Below are positions 51,784 to 62,029 of a DNA stretch of 64,000 nucleotides, piece after piece. This DNA comes from Halorubrum aquaticum (lineage in GTDB: Archaea > Halobacteriota > Halobacteria > Halobacteriales > Haloferacaceae). The notes below the pieces were generated by a model. That model did not search any database. It was not told the DNA's origin and saw only the letters and a list, made by a program, of their open reading frames with translations. The stretch lies in contig NZ_FOPZ01000013.1 of assembly GCF_900113615.1 (NCBI RefSeq), positions 30,316 to 94,315 of the forward strand. The letters run 5' to 3'. Numbering within the stretch: the first letter of the stretch is position 1; every line of letters starts with the position of its first letter. The translations under genes and the position numbers were made by a program.

Positions 51784-53039
51784 CCCTCGCCGGTCGGCTC
51801 ACCGAACGCGTAGACGGTGTTGTGGCCGGTCACCTCGACGGTCAGGAAATCGCCGACCTCGACCCCCCGATCGGTCGCGTTTCGAACGATGATCTGCCGG
51901 TAGGCGGAGTCGCGACACTTCACGGAGTCGCCGGTGCCCTCCTCGACGACGAGCACCTCGAACTCGTCGCCGACCATCGACCCGTACGCCTCGCCGACGA
52001 CCTCCATCTTCAACTCGGACATCGCCTTCGAGCGCTCCTTCTTCACCGTCCCGCCGAGCCCTTTCATGTCGGCGGCGTCGGTGCCGGGCCGCTTCGAGAA
52101 GCGCGTGACGTTGATCTTCTCGGGGCGGACCTCGGAGAGCAGATCCATCGACTTCTCGTGGTCCGCGTCGCTCTCCGTCGGGAAGCCGACGATGAAGTCC
52201 GTCGAGAGCGTCCAGTGGTCGAGCCGGTCGTCGAGCGCCGCCACGACCTCCCGGAACTTGTCGACGCGGTGTTGCCGGCGCATGTCCTCGAGCACGTCGT
52301 CCGAGCCGGACTGGACCGGCGCGTGGATGAAGTCGTACAGCTCCTCGTTGCGCGCGAACACGTCCGCGAGCTCCTCGTGGATCCCGTGGATGCCGCCGGG
52401 GTTCGCCATCCCGAGGCGAACTCGGAACTCGCCGTCGATGGCACAGATCCGGTCGAGCAGTTCGGGGAGCTTCCGGTCGCCCGTGTCCCAGCCGTAGACG
52501 CCGGTGTCCTGGCCGGTCACGCGGATCTCCTTCGCGCCCGCGTGGACCAGCGCCCGGGCCTTCTCGACGTTCTCCTCGATCGACGGGGAGTCGACGCGTC
52601 CGGTCGCGAACTTCGTGATACAGTACGAGCAGTTGCTCATACAGCCGCGCGCGATGGGGAGGATGCCGATCACGCCGTCGAGTATCGGCTCCGTGTCGGG
52701 CGTGTGGGTGGGACACTCGCCGTTGAGGACGTGCTCGGGGACCTCGTCCCAGTGGAGCACCTCGGCGTCGATGCCGGCCTCGCGGAACTCCTCGCCCTGT
52801 GCCAGCGCCATACAGCCGGTGACGACGAGTTCCGCCGTCTCCTCGGCCAGTTCCTCGGCGCGTCGGAGCATGTTGCGCTCGGTCTTCTCGACGACCGTAC
52901 AGCTGTTGAGAATGGCGACGTCGGCCTCCTCGGGGCCGTCGGCCGGTCGGTGGCCGCCGTCTCGGAGGGCGCGTTCGATCGCGCGGCTCTCACCCCGGTT
53001 GGACGTACAGCCGTACGTCTCGATGTGGTACGTCGCCAT
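51732..53039 (-). CDS. tRNA methylthiotransferase (ms2t6A type, MtaB-like)
   Basis: This 435-residue radical-SAM enzyme probably adds a methylthio group to t6A at tRNA position 37. N-terminal cluster cysteines are C11 (YGCTSN), C47 (NSCTV) and C76 (TGCMA); the radical-SAM triad is C133, C137 and C140 in IARGCMSNCSYC. A TRAM domain ends the chain (EFEVLVVEEGTG to VEVTGHNTVYAF). The sequence is closest in layout to archaeal/eukaryal CDKAL1-like enzymes. Its last 52 bases overlap the convergent TRIC-type gene. Confidence 0.93.
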   Translation of the reverse strand: MATYHIETYGCTSNRGESRAIERALRDGGHRPADGPEEADVAILNSCTVVEKTERNMLRRAEELAEETAELVVTGCMALAQGEEFREAGIDAEVLHWDEVPEHVLNGECPTHTPDTEPILDGVIGILPIARGCMSNCSYCITKFATGRVDSPSIEENVEKARALVHAGAKEIRVTGQDTGVYGWDTGDRKLPELLDRICAIDGEFRVRLGMANPGGIHGIHEELADVFARNEELYDFIHAPVQSGSDDVLEDMRRQHRVDKFREVVAALDDRLDHWTLSTDFIVGFPTESDADHEKSMDLLSEVRPEKINVTRFSKRPGTDAADMKGLGGTVKKERSKAMSELKMEVVGEAYGSMVGDEFEVLVVEEGTGDSVKCRDSAYRQIIVRNATDRGVEVGDFLTVEVTGHNTVYAFGEPTGEGQRVGGSSSPAVGSSQP

Positions 53040-53069
53040 CGGTTACCCTTCCTACCCGACGGGCGGGCA

Positions 53070-53118
53070 AAAGGGCGACGGATCGGCGGGTGAACGAAAG
53101 GGCGGCGGATCGGCGGGT
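53070..53118. repeat. Two 22-bp direct repeats upstream of the methylthiotransferase
   Basis: 53070-53091 (AAAGGGCGACGGATCGGCGG and two more bases) and 53097-53118 differ at one position. They lie in the gene's upstream region on the opposite side from its start. Confidence 0.75.
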
Positions 53119-53178
53119 CGGAAACCGGAAACCGGAGCGGTCGGCGGACGTGCGGAACGCCGCGGGGACCGCTCCCGG

Positions 53179-53466
53179 TCAGTCCTCGGCGACGACCGCG
53201 GACGGCGCGGGACCGGGAGCCGACTCCGCGTCGACGGCGTCCGCCGGTTCGTACACGGAGCGGCGCGCGTCGGTGGGGCAGAAGCCCTCCTCGACGAGGT
53301 CGGCGTCGGCGAGCTTCTCGATCGCGAACCGGACGGTGCGCGTCGAGAGCCGGGTCTCCTCGGCGAGCCCGGTCTGGTCGAACCGACCCTCGGCGTCGAG
53401 CACGTAGTACACGAGCTTGGCGCTCGGCGGGAGCGGTTCGAGCCGTTCGCGTACGTCGTCGTCCAT
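53179..53466 (-). CDS. Winged-helix protein, MarR/TrmB-like
   Basis: A 95-residue protein with a clear winged-helix pattern: LEPLPPSAKLVYYVLDAEGR (helix 1), FDQTGLAEETRLSTRTVRFA (helices 2-3) and IEKLADADLVEEGFCPTDAR (wing). Its short length suggests it is a bare DNA-binding module, perhaps a repressor. It lies between the methylthiotransferase and histidine kinase genes on the same strand; no target is evident. Confidence 0.82.
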   Translation of the reverse strand: MDDDVRERLEPLPPSAKLVYYVLDAEGRFDQTGLAEETRLSTRTVRFAIEKLADADLVEEGFCPTDARRSVYEPADAVDAESAPGPAPSAVVAED

Positions 53467-53573
53467 ACCGATCGATGGGGCGAGCCGGCCATAACCGTGG
53501 TCCGGGTGTGCGCAGATCGCGCACGCCCGGTGGACGGGGTTCCGGACCCGCACCGTCGGGCGGTTCGCGGCCG

Positions 53574-56213
53574 CTACCCGTCGGTTCGGAACTCGAACCG
53601 TGCGCCGTCTCCGTCCCCCGCCGCCTCCTCGTCTCCGTCCCCCGCCGCGTCCCCGTCCGCTCCTCCCGTCCCCGCCTCGCGTCCACCGACCGAGACTCGC
53701 CAGCCGTGTGCGTCGGCGATCTCCCTGACGATCGCCAGTCCGAGCCCGGAGCCCTGATCCGCACTCGAGACGCCGTACTCCATCGCCTCCTCGGGGTCGA
53801 CCCCGTCGAACCCCGGCCCGTCGTCGGCGACGGAGAACCCGTCCGGCAGCGTCTCGACGGTGACGGTGACTCCGTGATCGCCGTTGGTGGAACCGTGTTC
53901 GACGCCGTCGCCGGATTCCGGAGGAATCCGGCTGCCAGTCGAGCCGTGCTCGACGCTGTCGCCGGGCTTCACCCGGCTGCTCGTGGAACCATGTTCCACG
54001 CTGTTCCGAAACAGGTTCTCGAAGAGGGTCCGGAGCCGCTCGGGGTCGGCGTGAACGATCGCGTTCCCGGTTTCGACCTCCAGGGCGGCCCCGTCCGTGT
54101 CGACGGTCCCCCATGCCTCCCGGACGGCGTCGGCGAGCGCGACCGGTTCGGGGTCGTCGACCGTCCGTCCCTCCCTGGCGAGCGCGAGGAGGTCGTCGAT
54201 CAGTTCGCCCATCCGTGCGTGGGCGTCCTCGACCCGATCCAGCTGTTCGTGGGCGTCCTCGCCGTCGATCAGCGCACGGAGGAGTTCGACCCGCCCGGTC
54301 GCGACGGTGAGCGGGTTCCGGAGGTCGTGTGAGACCACGCCCGCGAACTTCTCGAGCCGGTCGAGCTCCCGCTGGAGCGCGGCGTCCCGCTCGCGGAGCT
54401 GTTCGGTCCGCTCGGCGCGGTCGAGCGCGGCGGTCACGTTCGCGGCCAGTACCTGCGCGAGTCGGACGTCCGTGTCGTCGAAGAAGTGCGGGTCGGGCGA
54501 GCCGAGCGGCATCACGCCGTGATCGCCGAGCGGCACGACGAGCAGGCTCCGAACGTCGCCGTACTCGACGACGGTCTCCGCCGACGCGAGGTCGTCGACG
54601 ACGACCACCTCGTTGCGGTCGTACGCGTCCCACACCAGCCCGTCGCCCGGACCGAACGGGGGCCGATCGCCGATCGCCGCGATGGCCTCCTCGCTTATCG
54701 CCGTCGGCTCCAGCGTTCCCGACTGGGGATCGTACAGCCGGACCCCGCTGTTCGGGAACCCGAGCGTGTCGATCGCGGTCCGGGCCGCGACCTCGGCGAC
54801 CGTCTGGCGGTCCTCGCCGCGGAACATCTCGCGGGTCGCCTCGTGGAGCCGGCGGAGGGTCCGCTCCACCCGCTTCTGTTCGTCGATGTCGGCGTACACG
54901 AGGTGGAGCAGCACCTCGTCGTCCCGTTCCGTGGGGATCGCGTTCAGAATGAAGTCCCTGACTCCCGACACCGTCCGCCGCTCGACCTCCGTTCGGATCG
55001 GGCCCATGTCGGTCTCGGACCAGTCCGGCTCGATCGATTCGACCCCCTCGGGAACGATGGCCGCGCACATCTCGGCGTAGGTGACCTCTCCGGCCGCACA
55101 GCCGAAGGTCGACTCGAACGCGTCGTTCGTCGCGTCGAGGCGACGCTCGCCCGACTCGTCGATCGCGAGCCGTGCGACCGGCGACGGAACGTTGTCGAAG
55201 AGCGCGGCCAGCCGGTCGCGCTCGGCCCGGAGCGCCCCCTCCGTTTCGATCTGCTCCATCGCCTCCGCGGCGTGTGCGGCGACCAGCTCCGCGAACTCCA
55301 CGTCCCGCTTGTCGAACGTGGCCCGCCCGCTGGAGATCGCCTGAATGAGCCCGTATCCGCCGATCGGGACGCTGATCGCGGACTCGACGTCGTCGTCGAC
55401 GGGGTCGGCGTCCGCGGACTTTCCGACCTCCTCGACGAGGAACGTCCGCTCCTCCGCCACGGTCCGGCCCGCGAGCCCCTCCCCGAGTTCGAACCGCCGC
55501 ACGTCGTCCTCAGTGACGCCCTCCGAGAGCGCCGCCGGGTAGACGTACTCGCCCTCGCGTCGGGCGGTGAGACACCGATCGAACTCGAGGACCTCCGAGG
55601 CGACGTCGACGACCCGCTCGAACACCCCCTCGACGGAGTCCACACACGAGAGGCCGGTCGCGAACTCGTGGATCGCGGTCACCTTCCGGTTGACCTCCCG
55701 CAGGTCGGACTCGGCCTGTCGCCGGGAGAGCGCGTTGTCCACGCGGTTCGCGAGCATCTCGTACTGGTCGGTGCCGCCCTCCTTCTGGAGGTAGTCGGTG
55801 ACGCCCGCGGAGATCGCCTCGCTCGCGATCTCCTCGCTTCCCTTCCCCGTGAACAGCACGAACGGGACGTCGCCCACCTCGGAACGGACGGTCTCGAGGA
55901 GTTCCAATCCGGTCGACTCCGGCATGTCGTGGTCGCTGACGACGCAGTCGATCCGCCGCTCCCGGAGCCGCTCGAGCGCCGCGGCCGGGGACGTAACGGT
56001 GACCGTCTCGACCTCGTCGAGGAGCCGCTCGAGGTACGTCGCCGCCAGATCCGCCGCGCCGGGCTCGTCGTCGACGACGAGCACGACCTCCCGCCGGTCC
56101 GCGGTCTCACCGTCGGTCTCGACGCTCACGTGTCGATCCGCGTCCGCAGCGGATCCCGCCGTCCGCGTTCCCCCGGTCGACTCCTCGGAGTCGCTCTCGG
56201 GGTTCGGTACCAT
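53574..56213 (-). CDS. Hybrid sensor kinase: REC-GAF-PAS-GAF-HisKA-HATPase
   Basis: The 879-residue protein has no membrane segment, so it senses a cytoplasmic signal. An N-terminal receiver (about 40-165) has the phospho-aspartate in CVVSDHDMPESTG and LFTGKGSEEIASEA. A GAF domain (about 170-320), a PAS domain (about 325-450) and a second GAF (about 450-610) follow. HisKA has H629 in VVSHDLRNPLTVA. The ATPase N box FRNSVEHGSTSSR is followed by two more VEHGST copies, then VADDGPGF and GSGLGLAIV. It starts at ATG 56213 downstream of a TATA box. A paralogous receiver occurs at 60773. Confidence 0.94.
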   Translation of the reverse strand: MVPNPESDSEESTGGTRTAGSAADADRHVSVETDGETADRREVVLVVDDEPGAADLAATYLERLLDEVETVTVTSPAAALERLRERRIDCVVSDHDMPESTGLELLETVRSEVGDVPFVLFTGKGSEEIASEAISAGVTDYLQKEGGTDQYEMLANRVDNALSRRQAESDLREVNRKVTAIHEFATGLSCVDSVEGVFERVVDVASEVLEFDRCLTARREGEYVYPAALSEGVTEDDVRRFELGEGLAGRTVAEERTFLVEEVGKSADADPVDDDVESAISVPIGGYGLIQAISSGRATFDKRDVEFAELVAAHAAEAMEQIETEGALRAERDRLAALFDNVPSPVARLAIDESGERRLDATNDAFESTFGCAAGEVTYAEMCAAIVPEGVESIEPDWSETDMGPIRTEVERRTVSGVRDFILNAIPTERDDEVLLHLVYADIDEQKRVERTLRRLHEATREMFRGEDRQTVAEVAARTAIDTLGFPNSGVRLYDPQSGTLEPTAISEEAIAAIGDRPPFGPGDGLVWDAYDRNEVVVVDDLASAETVVEYGDVRSLLVVPLGDHGVMPLGSPDPHFFDDTDVRLAQVLAANVTAALDRAERTEQLRERDAALQRELDRLEKFAGVVSHDLRNPLTVATGRVELLRALIDGEDAHEQLDRVEDAHARMGELIDDLLALAREGRTVDDPEPVALADAVREAWGTVDTDGAALEVETGNAIVHADPERLRTLFENLFRNSVEHGSTSSRVKPGDSVEHGSTGSRIPPESGDGVEHGSTNGDHGVTVTVETLPDGFSVADDGPGFDGVDPEEAMEYGVSSADQGSGLGLAIVREIADAHGWRVSVGGREAGTGGADGDAAGDGDEEAAGDGDGARFEFRTDG
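53876..54013 (-). repeat. Triplicated VEHGST segment in the kinase ATPase domain
   Basis: Three VEHGST(S/G/N) copies on the coding strand, separated by short different spacers, repeat the N-box end of the HATPase domain. The DNA copies are similar but not identical. Confidence 0.8.
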
Positions 56214-56233
56214 ACGGTCTGAGACACTTCGCG

Positions 56234-56241
56234 TTTATTTG
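56234..56241 (-). promoter_or_regulatory. TATA box of the hybrid kinase gene
   Basis: Minus-strand CAAATAAA lies about 21-28 bases upstream of ATG 56213, with a perfect 12-bp palindrome CTTTCGCGAAAG at 56245-56256 immediately upstream of it, where a regulator could sit over BRE. Confidence 0.55.
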
Positions 56242-56297
56242 AAGCTTTCGCGAAAGTATCAAAAATGATTGAGCCGGCGTCCGGGTCGAGGGACTCC

Positions 56298-57167
56298 CTA
56301 CAGGAAGCTCTCGACGTGGTCCGCGACCTCCTCCGGGGTGTCGCCGACGGGAACGCCCGCGTCGTTGAGGGCGTCGATCTTCGACTCCGCGGTACCCGTC
56401 CCCGAGCCGGAGACGATGGCGCCCGCGTGGCCCATGCGCTTGCCCGGCGGGGCGGTACGGCCGGCGATGAAGCCGGCGACCGGCGTGTCCATGTGCTCGC
56501 CGATGAACGCGGCGGCCTCCTCCTCGTCCTCGCCGCCGATCTCGCCGCACATCACGACCGCGTCGGTCTCGTCGTCGGCCTCGAACGCCTCGAGGGCGTC
56601 GATGAAGGAGGTGCCGATGATCGGGTCGCCCCCGATGCCGATGGCGGTCGTCTGGCCGATGCCGCGCTCGGTGAGGTTGTCGACGACCTGGTAGGTCAGG
56701 GTGCCCGAGCGGGAGACGAGCCCGACGTTGCCCTCGGCGAAGATGTTGCCCGGCAGGATGCCGAGTTTCGCCTCGCCCGGCGTGATGATGCCGGGGCAGT
56801 TCGGGCCGAGCAGGCGCGTGTCGGTCTCGCCGAGACGCTTGTTCACCTTCGCCATGTCCTGGGTCGGGATCCCCTCGGTGATCGCGACCGCGAGGTCGAG
56901 GTCGGTGTCGAGCGCCTCGAAGACCGCGTCGGCGGCGAACGCCGGCGGCACGAAGATCACGGACGCGTCGGCGTCCTCCGCCTCGACGGCCTCGTTCACG
57001 GTGTCGTAGACGGGGACGCCGGCGGCCTCCTGGCCGCCCTTGCCGGGCACCGCGCCCGCGACGACGTTCGTCCCGTACTCGATCATCTGTTCGGCGTGGA
57101 ACTTCCCTTCCCCGCCGGTGATCCCCTGGACCACCACGCGCGTGTCGTCGTCGACGAAAATGCTCAC
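56298..57167 (-). CDS. sucD: Succinyl-CoA ligase (ADP/GDP-forming) alpha subunit
   Basis: This 289-residue subunit carries the catalytic histidine in [13 protein letters not shown], and CoA-binding [18 protein letters not shown] and [14 protein letters not shown] are present. It makes ATP or GTP by converting succinyl-CoA to succinate in the TCA cycle. The GTG at 57167 (MSIFVDDD reading) is preferred over GTG 57176 because it matches the usual family start. sucC lies 79 bases upstream on the same strand, so they are probably co-transcribed. Confidence 0.95.
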   Translation of the reverse strand: MSIFVDDDTRVVVQGITGGEGKFHAEQMIEYGTNVVAGAVPGKGGQEAAGVPVYDTVNEAVEAEDADASVIFVPPAFAADAVFEALDTDLDLAVAITEGIPTQDMAKVNKRLGETDTRLLGPNCPGIITPGEAKLGILPGNIFAEGNVGLVSRSGTLTYQVVDNLTERGIGQTTAIGIGGDPIIGTSFIDALEAFEADDETDAVVMCGEIGGEDEEEAAAFIGEHMDTPVAGFIAGRTAPPGKRMGHAGAIVSGSGTGTAESKIDALNDAGVPVGDTPEEVADHVESFL

Positions 57168-57246
57168 GCGAACCACCCCGTGGTGAGCGTGAGGTTATCG
57201 TTCGTGAACGAGCGACCGTCGGAAGCGAGTGAACGTACGATAGAAC

Positions 57247-58392
57247 TCATTGGGCCACCTCCTCCGCGTTCTTCACCGCACGCTGGACGGCGTCCTCCAG
57301 CGTCTCCTCGACCTCGATCAGGTCGGTGTTCAGGATCTCCATCCCCTCCTCGGCGTTGGTCCCGGCCAGCCGGACGACGACCGGCTTCGGGATCTCGTCG
57401 AACTCCGCGAGCGCCTCGTTGATCCCCTTGGCGACCTCGTCGCCGCGGGTGATCCCGCCGAAGATGTTGAACACGACGCTGTCGACGTTCGGGTCCGAGA
57501 AGACCATGTCGAGCGCCTGCGTGACGCGCTCGGCCTTCGCGCCGCCGCCGATGTCGAGGAAGTTGGCGGGCTTGCCGCCGTAGTAGTCGACCAAGTCGAG
57601 CGTCGTCATCACGAGGCCCGCGCCGTTGCCGATGATGCCGACGTTCCCGGAGAGACGGACGTAATCGAAGCCGTACTCGCCGGCCTTGCGCTCGAGGTCG
57701 TCCTCGTAGGACGCCTCGGCCAGTTCGGCCAGGTCCGGCTGGCGGAACAGGGCGTCCTCGTCGATGTTCATCACGGCGTCGGCGGCGACCACGTCGCGGT
57801 CGCTCGTGATCATCACCGGGTTGACCTCGATCTCCGAGGCGTCGCTGTCCTCGTACAGGTCGTACAGCGTCGAGAGGATCGACGCCACGTCGAGCGCCAC
57901 GTCGGCGTCGACGCCGGCCTCGTAGACCACCTTGCGGGCTTGATACGGGTGGAGCCCGAACGCGGGGTCGACGTGCTCGCGCGCGATCGCGTCCGGGTTC
58001 TCCGAGGCGACCTCCTCGATGTCGACGCCGCCCTCGGTCGAGACCATCAGGACGGGCTGGCCCTCGCCGCGGTCCATCGTCACGCCGACGTACAGCTCGT
58101 CGACGAAGTCGACGCCGGCCTCGACGAGGACCTCCTCGACGGTGTACCCCTTCAGGTCCATCCCGAGGATCTCCTCGGCGTACTGCTCGGCTTCCTCGCG
58201 GTCGGTCGCGATCTTGATGCCGCCGGCCTTCCCGCGTCCCCCGACGTGGACTTGCGCCTTGATCGCGGCCGGGTACCCGATCTCGTCGACGGCGTCGAGC
58301 GCCTCCTCGACGGTCGCCGCGAGCCGGGAGTCCGGTACCGGGATCCCGGCGTCCGCGAAGATAGACTTCGCTTGATGTTCGTGAAGTTTCAT
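57247..58392 (-). CDS. sucC: Succinyl-CoA ligase beta subunit
   Basis: A 381-residue ATP-grasp subunit starting MKLHEHQAKSIFADAGIPVP. The ATP-binding region AAIKAQVHVGGRGKAGGIKI and the C-terminal flavodoxin-like part (GAGLVMTTLDLVDYYGGKPA, FNIFGGITRGDEVAKGI) are conserved. It binds nucleotide and interacts with SucD. A TATA element at 58419-58425 lies 27-33 bases upstream. Confidence 0.96.
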   Translation of the reverse strand: MKLHEHQAKSIFADAGIPVPDSRLAATVEEALDAVDEIGYPAAIKAQVHVGGRGKAGGIKIATDREEAEQYAEEILGMDLKGYTVEEVLVEAGVDFVDELYVGVTMDRGEGQPVLMVSTEGGVDIEEVASENPDAIAREHVDPAFGLHPYQARKVVYEAGVDADVALDVASILSTLYDLYEDSDASEIEVNPVMITSDRDVVAADAVMNIDEDALFRQPDLAELAEASYEDDLERKAGEYGFDYVRLSGNVGIIGNGAGLVMTTLDLVDYYGGKPANFLDIGGGAKAERVTQALDMVFSDPNVDSVVFNIFGGITRGDEVAKGINEALAEFDEIPKPVVVRLAGTNAEEGMEILNTDLIEVEETLEDAVQRAVKNAEEVAQ

Positions 58393-58418
58393 CCGTTTCG
58401 AAGGGCGGGCGACGCCGG

Positions 58419-58425
58419 CTTAAAT
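58419..58425 (-). promoter_or_regulatory. TATA box of sucC-sucD
   Basis: Minus-strand ATTTAAG lies 27-33 bases before ATG 58392, consistent with a leaderless operon promoter. Confidence 0.6.
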
Positions 58426-58506
58426 GGTGTCGATCCCGCCCGAGCGTCGGAGACGGTATGGCCGGCAGCGACGGGTCTTTTTGCCCTCGAAGCGGGTTGA
58501 GTCCGC

Positions 58507-58890
58507 ATGGACCCGAGCCAGTTCCTCGAAGGCGGAGCGGTCGGCGTGTCGGACGAGACGTACGCGGTCTGCCGGACCGACCGCGACCACCCCGACGCGT
58601 TCGCGACGATCCGCGAGGGGGGCGAGACGACGGTGGTCCTCGAGGGCGACGCCGTCGACGAGATCGACGCCGACGCGGTCGAACCCGGGTGGAGACGCCT
58701 GACCTTCGAGATGGACCTCCCGTTCGAACTCGTCGGGTTCCTGGCGGCGGTCGCGACGGCGCTCGCCGAGGCGGACGTCTCGGTGTTCGTCCTCTCCTCG
58801 TACGCGACCGACCACGTGCTCGTCAAGGAGGAGGACCTCCCTACCGCCGTCGCGCGGCTGGAAGAACTGGGCTGTGAGGTCGCCGACTGA
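58507..58890 (+). CDS. ACT-domain protein
   Basis: A 127-residue protein resembling paired ACT-like domains of the CASTOR/ACT_7 type. The second half, LPFELVGFLAAVATALAEAD with VSVFVLSSYATDHVLVKEED, matches the conserved pattern of that family, which senses small ligands, probably amino acids. No enzyme domain is attached. It is divergent from the sucC-sucD operon and convergent with fumC. Confidence 0.85.
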   Translation: MDPSQFLEGGAVGVSDETYAVCRTDRDHPDAFATIREGGETTVVLEGDAVDEIDADAVEPGWRRLTFEMDLPFELVGFLAAVATALAEADVSVFVLSSYATDHVLVKEEDLPTAVARLEELGCEVAD

Positions 58891-58907
58891 CGGCGAAGCC
58901 GGTTCGT

Positions 58908-60317
<1,410 letters not shown>

Positions 60318-60403
60318 GTCCGGCCCTTCCCCGGAGACGGAGTAAAAACTACCCTTCCCGGCGTGGCCGCATCGCTTTTGTCGTCTCCCGTCGAAGCGCG
60401 AGC

Positions 60404-60670
60404 ATGCGAGCTCACCTACTCCTCGCCGCCGGGATCCTCGGGCTGATCGAGGCGGTCGCGCCCGGTCCGCTCGTCCGAGTACTCACCCGCGTCGCCTACC
60501 GGAACGCCGAGGACGCGGAGCCGAAGTCGTGGGTCCTCGCGGCCGCCCGGATCGAGGGAGCCGTCATCGTCGCCGGCGCGCTCGTCGGGCTCTTCCGGCT
60601 CGCGAACGCCGATGGATCGAAACCGAACGCGCGAGACGCCGGGGATACTCCGACCGATTCCGGAGCATAA
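60404..60670 (+). CDS. Small membrane protein, unknown
   Basis: An 88-residue protein beginning MRAHLLLAAGILGLIEAVAP. Hydrophobic stretches at about residues 4-22 and 45-65 (ARIEGAVIVAGALVGLFRLA) suggest two membrane helices, and the tail is polar. It resembles short haloarchaeal membrane proteins of unknown function. An ATG at 60404 has no better competitor in frame. Confidence 0.72.
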   Translation: MRAHLLLAAGILGLIEAVAPGPLVRVLTRVAYRNAEDAEPKSWVLAAARIEGAVIVAGALVGLFRLANADGSKPNARDAGDTPTDSGA

Positions 60671-60740
60671 CACCACGTTCGATCGTCTATCGACGGTCCC
60701 GGTACCTCGATACGACGCACGCCGGTCCTCCCACCCGAAG

Positions 60741-60746
60741 ATATAT
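60741..60746 (+). promoter_or_regulatory. TATA box of the REC-PAS-PAS gene
   Basis: ATATAT lies 27-32 bases before ATG 60773, expected for a leaderless transcript. Confidence 0.6.
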
Positions 60747-60772
60747 TTCACGCGACAGTCTGTCGTACTATC

Positions 60773-61969
60773 ATGGCCGATCCCCTCCACCGGTCGGAGA
60801 CCGTCCGGGACGACGGGATCCGAGTCCTTCACGTCGACGACGATCGGTCGTTCACCGAACTCGTCGCCACGTACCTCGAGCGCGTCGACGACGCGTTCTC
60901 GGTCCGGTCGGAGACCACCGCGGCCGACGCGTTGGAGGCGCTCGAGGCGGGAGACGAACGGATCGACTGTATCGTCAGCGACTACGACATGCCGGGGACC
61001 GACGGACTGGAGCTCCTCGAGACGGTTCGCGAGCGCGACGTCGACGTCCCGTTCGTGCTGTTCACGGGGAAGGGAAGCGAGGAGATCGCGAGCGAGGCCG
61101 TCTCCGCAGGCGTCACCGACTACCTCCAGAAGGAGGGTGGCACCGACCAGTACACCGTGCTCGCCAACCGGGTGCGAAACGCGGTCGACCAGCACCGCTC
61201 CAAGCGGGCGCTGGCGGCGAGTCAGGACCGGCTCTCGCGGTTCATCGAGCAGTCGCCGCTCGGCACCATCGAGTACGACGAGACGTTCGAGATCGTTCGG
61301 GTGAACTCGGTCGCCGAGGAGATAACCGGCTACGACGCCGAGGAGCTCGTCGGCGGCACGTGGATGCCGATCGTCCCCGAGGACCAGCGGCGTCGCGTGG
61401 CGGAGATCGAACGCGGTCTGCTCGCCGACCGCGGCGGGTACCGGAGCGTCAACGAAAACGTCACCCGCGACGGCGAGCGGATCCGGTGTGCGTGGCACAA
61501 CCAGGTGGTGACCGACGACGACGGCGAGGTGATCCGAGTCTTCTCGCAGTTCGAGGACATCACCGAACGCGAGGAGCGGAAGCGCGAACTCGAGCGCACG
61601 AACGCCGTCCTCTCGACCGTGTTCGACACGCTCCCGCACGGCGTGCTCGTCGAGGACGCCGACCGGCGCGTCCTCGCCGTCAACGACCGGCTGTACGACC
61701 TGTTCGACGTCGACGGCGACCCGGAGGGGGCGGTGGGTGCCGACTGCGAACGGTTCGCGATCGAGGTGAGCGACCGGTGTGTCGACCCGGAGGGGTTCGT
61801 CACGCGAATCAACGCGGTCATCGAGGATCGAGAGCCGGTCTACGACGAGCGGTTGGACCTCGCCGACGGTCGGACGCTCCGTCGCACCTACCGACCGGTG
61901 GACCTCCCGCAGGGCGGGGGTCACCTCTGGCTGTATCGAGCGGCGGAGAGCGGAGACGACGGGAATTGA
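60773..61969 (+). CDS. Receiver protein with two PAS domains (REC-PAS-PAS)
   Basis: The 398-residue protein opens with a receiver domain (about 15-140) whose phospho-aspartate is in CIVSDYDMPGTDG and whose later region is LFTGKGSEEIASEA. A PAS domain (about 150-265) with ITGYDAEELVGGTWMPIVPE and a second PAS (about 275-385) follow. No HisKA or ATPase domain is present, so it cannot be a kinase. It may relay phosphoryl signals to a partner or bind a ligand. The receiver is a close paralogue of the one in the kinase at 53574-56213, including a 57-bp identical DNA stretch. Confidence 0.9.
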   Translation: MADPLHRSETVRDDGIRVLHVDDDRSFTELVATYLERVDDAFSVRSETTAADALEALEAGDERIDCIVSDYDMPGTDGLELLETVRERDVDVPFVLFTGKGSEEIASEAVSAGVTDYLQKEGGTDQYTVLANRVRNAVDQHRSKRALAASQDRLSRFIEQSPLGTIEYDETFEIVRVNSVAEEITGYDAEELVGGTWMPIVPEDQRRRVAEIERGLLADRGGYRSVNENVTRDGERIRCAWHNQVVTDDDGEVIRVFSQFEDITEREERKRELERTNAVLSTVFDTLPHGVLVEDADRRVLAVNDRLYDLFDVDGDPEGAVGADCERFAIEVSDRCVDPEGFVTRINAVIEDREPVYDERLDLADGRTLRRTYRPVDLPQGGGHLWLYRAAESGDDGN

Positions 61970-62029
61970 GCGGAGCGTCGGGGATCGGCCGGAGACCAGC
62001 CGAGTTCCGCCTCCCTGTGAGTCGGGTCG

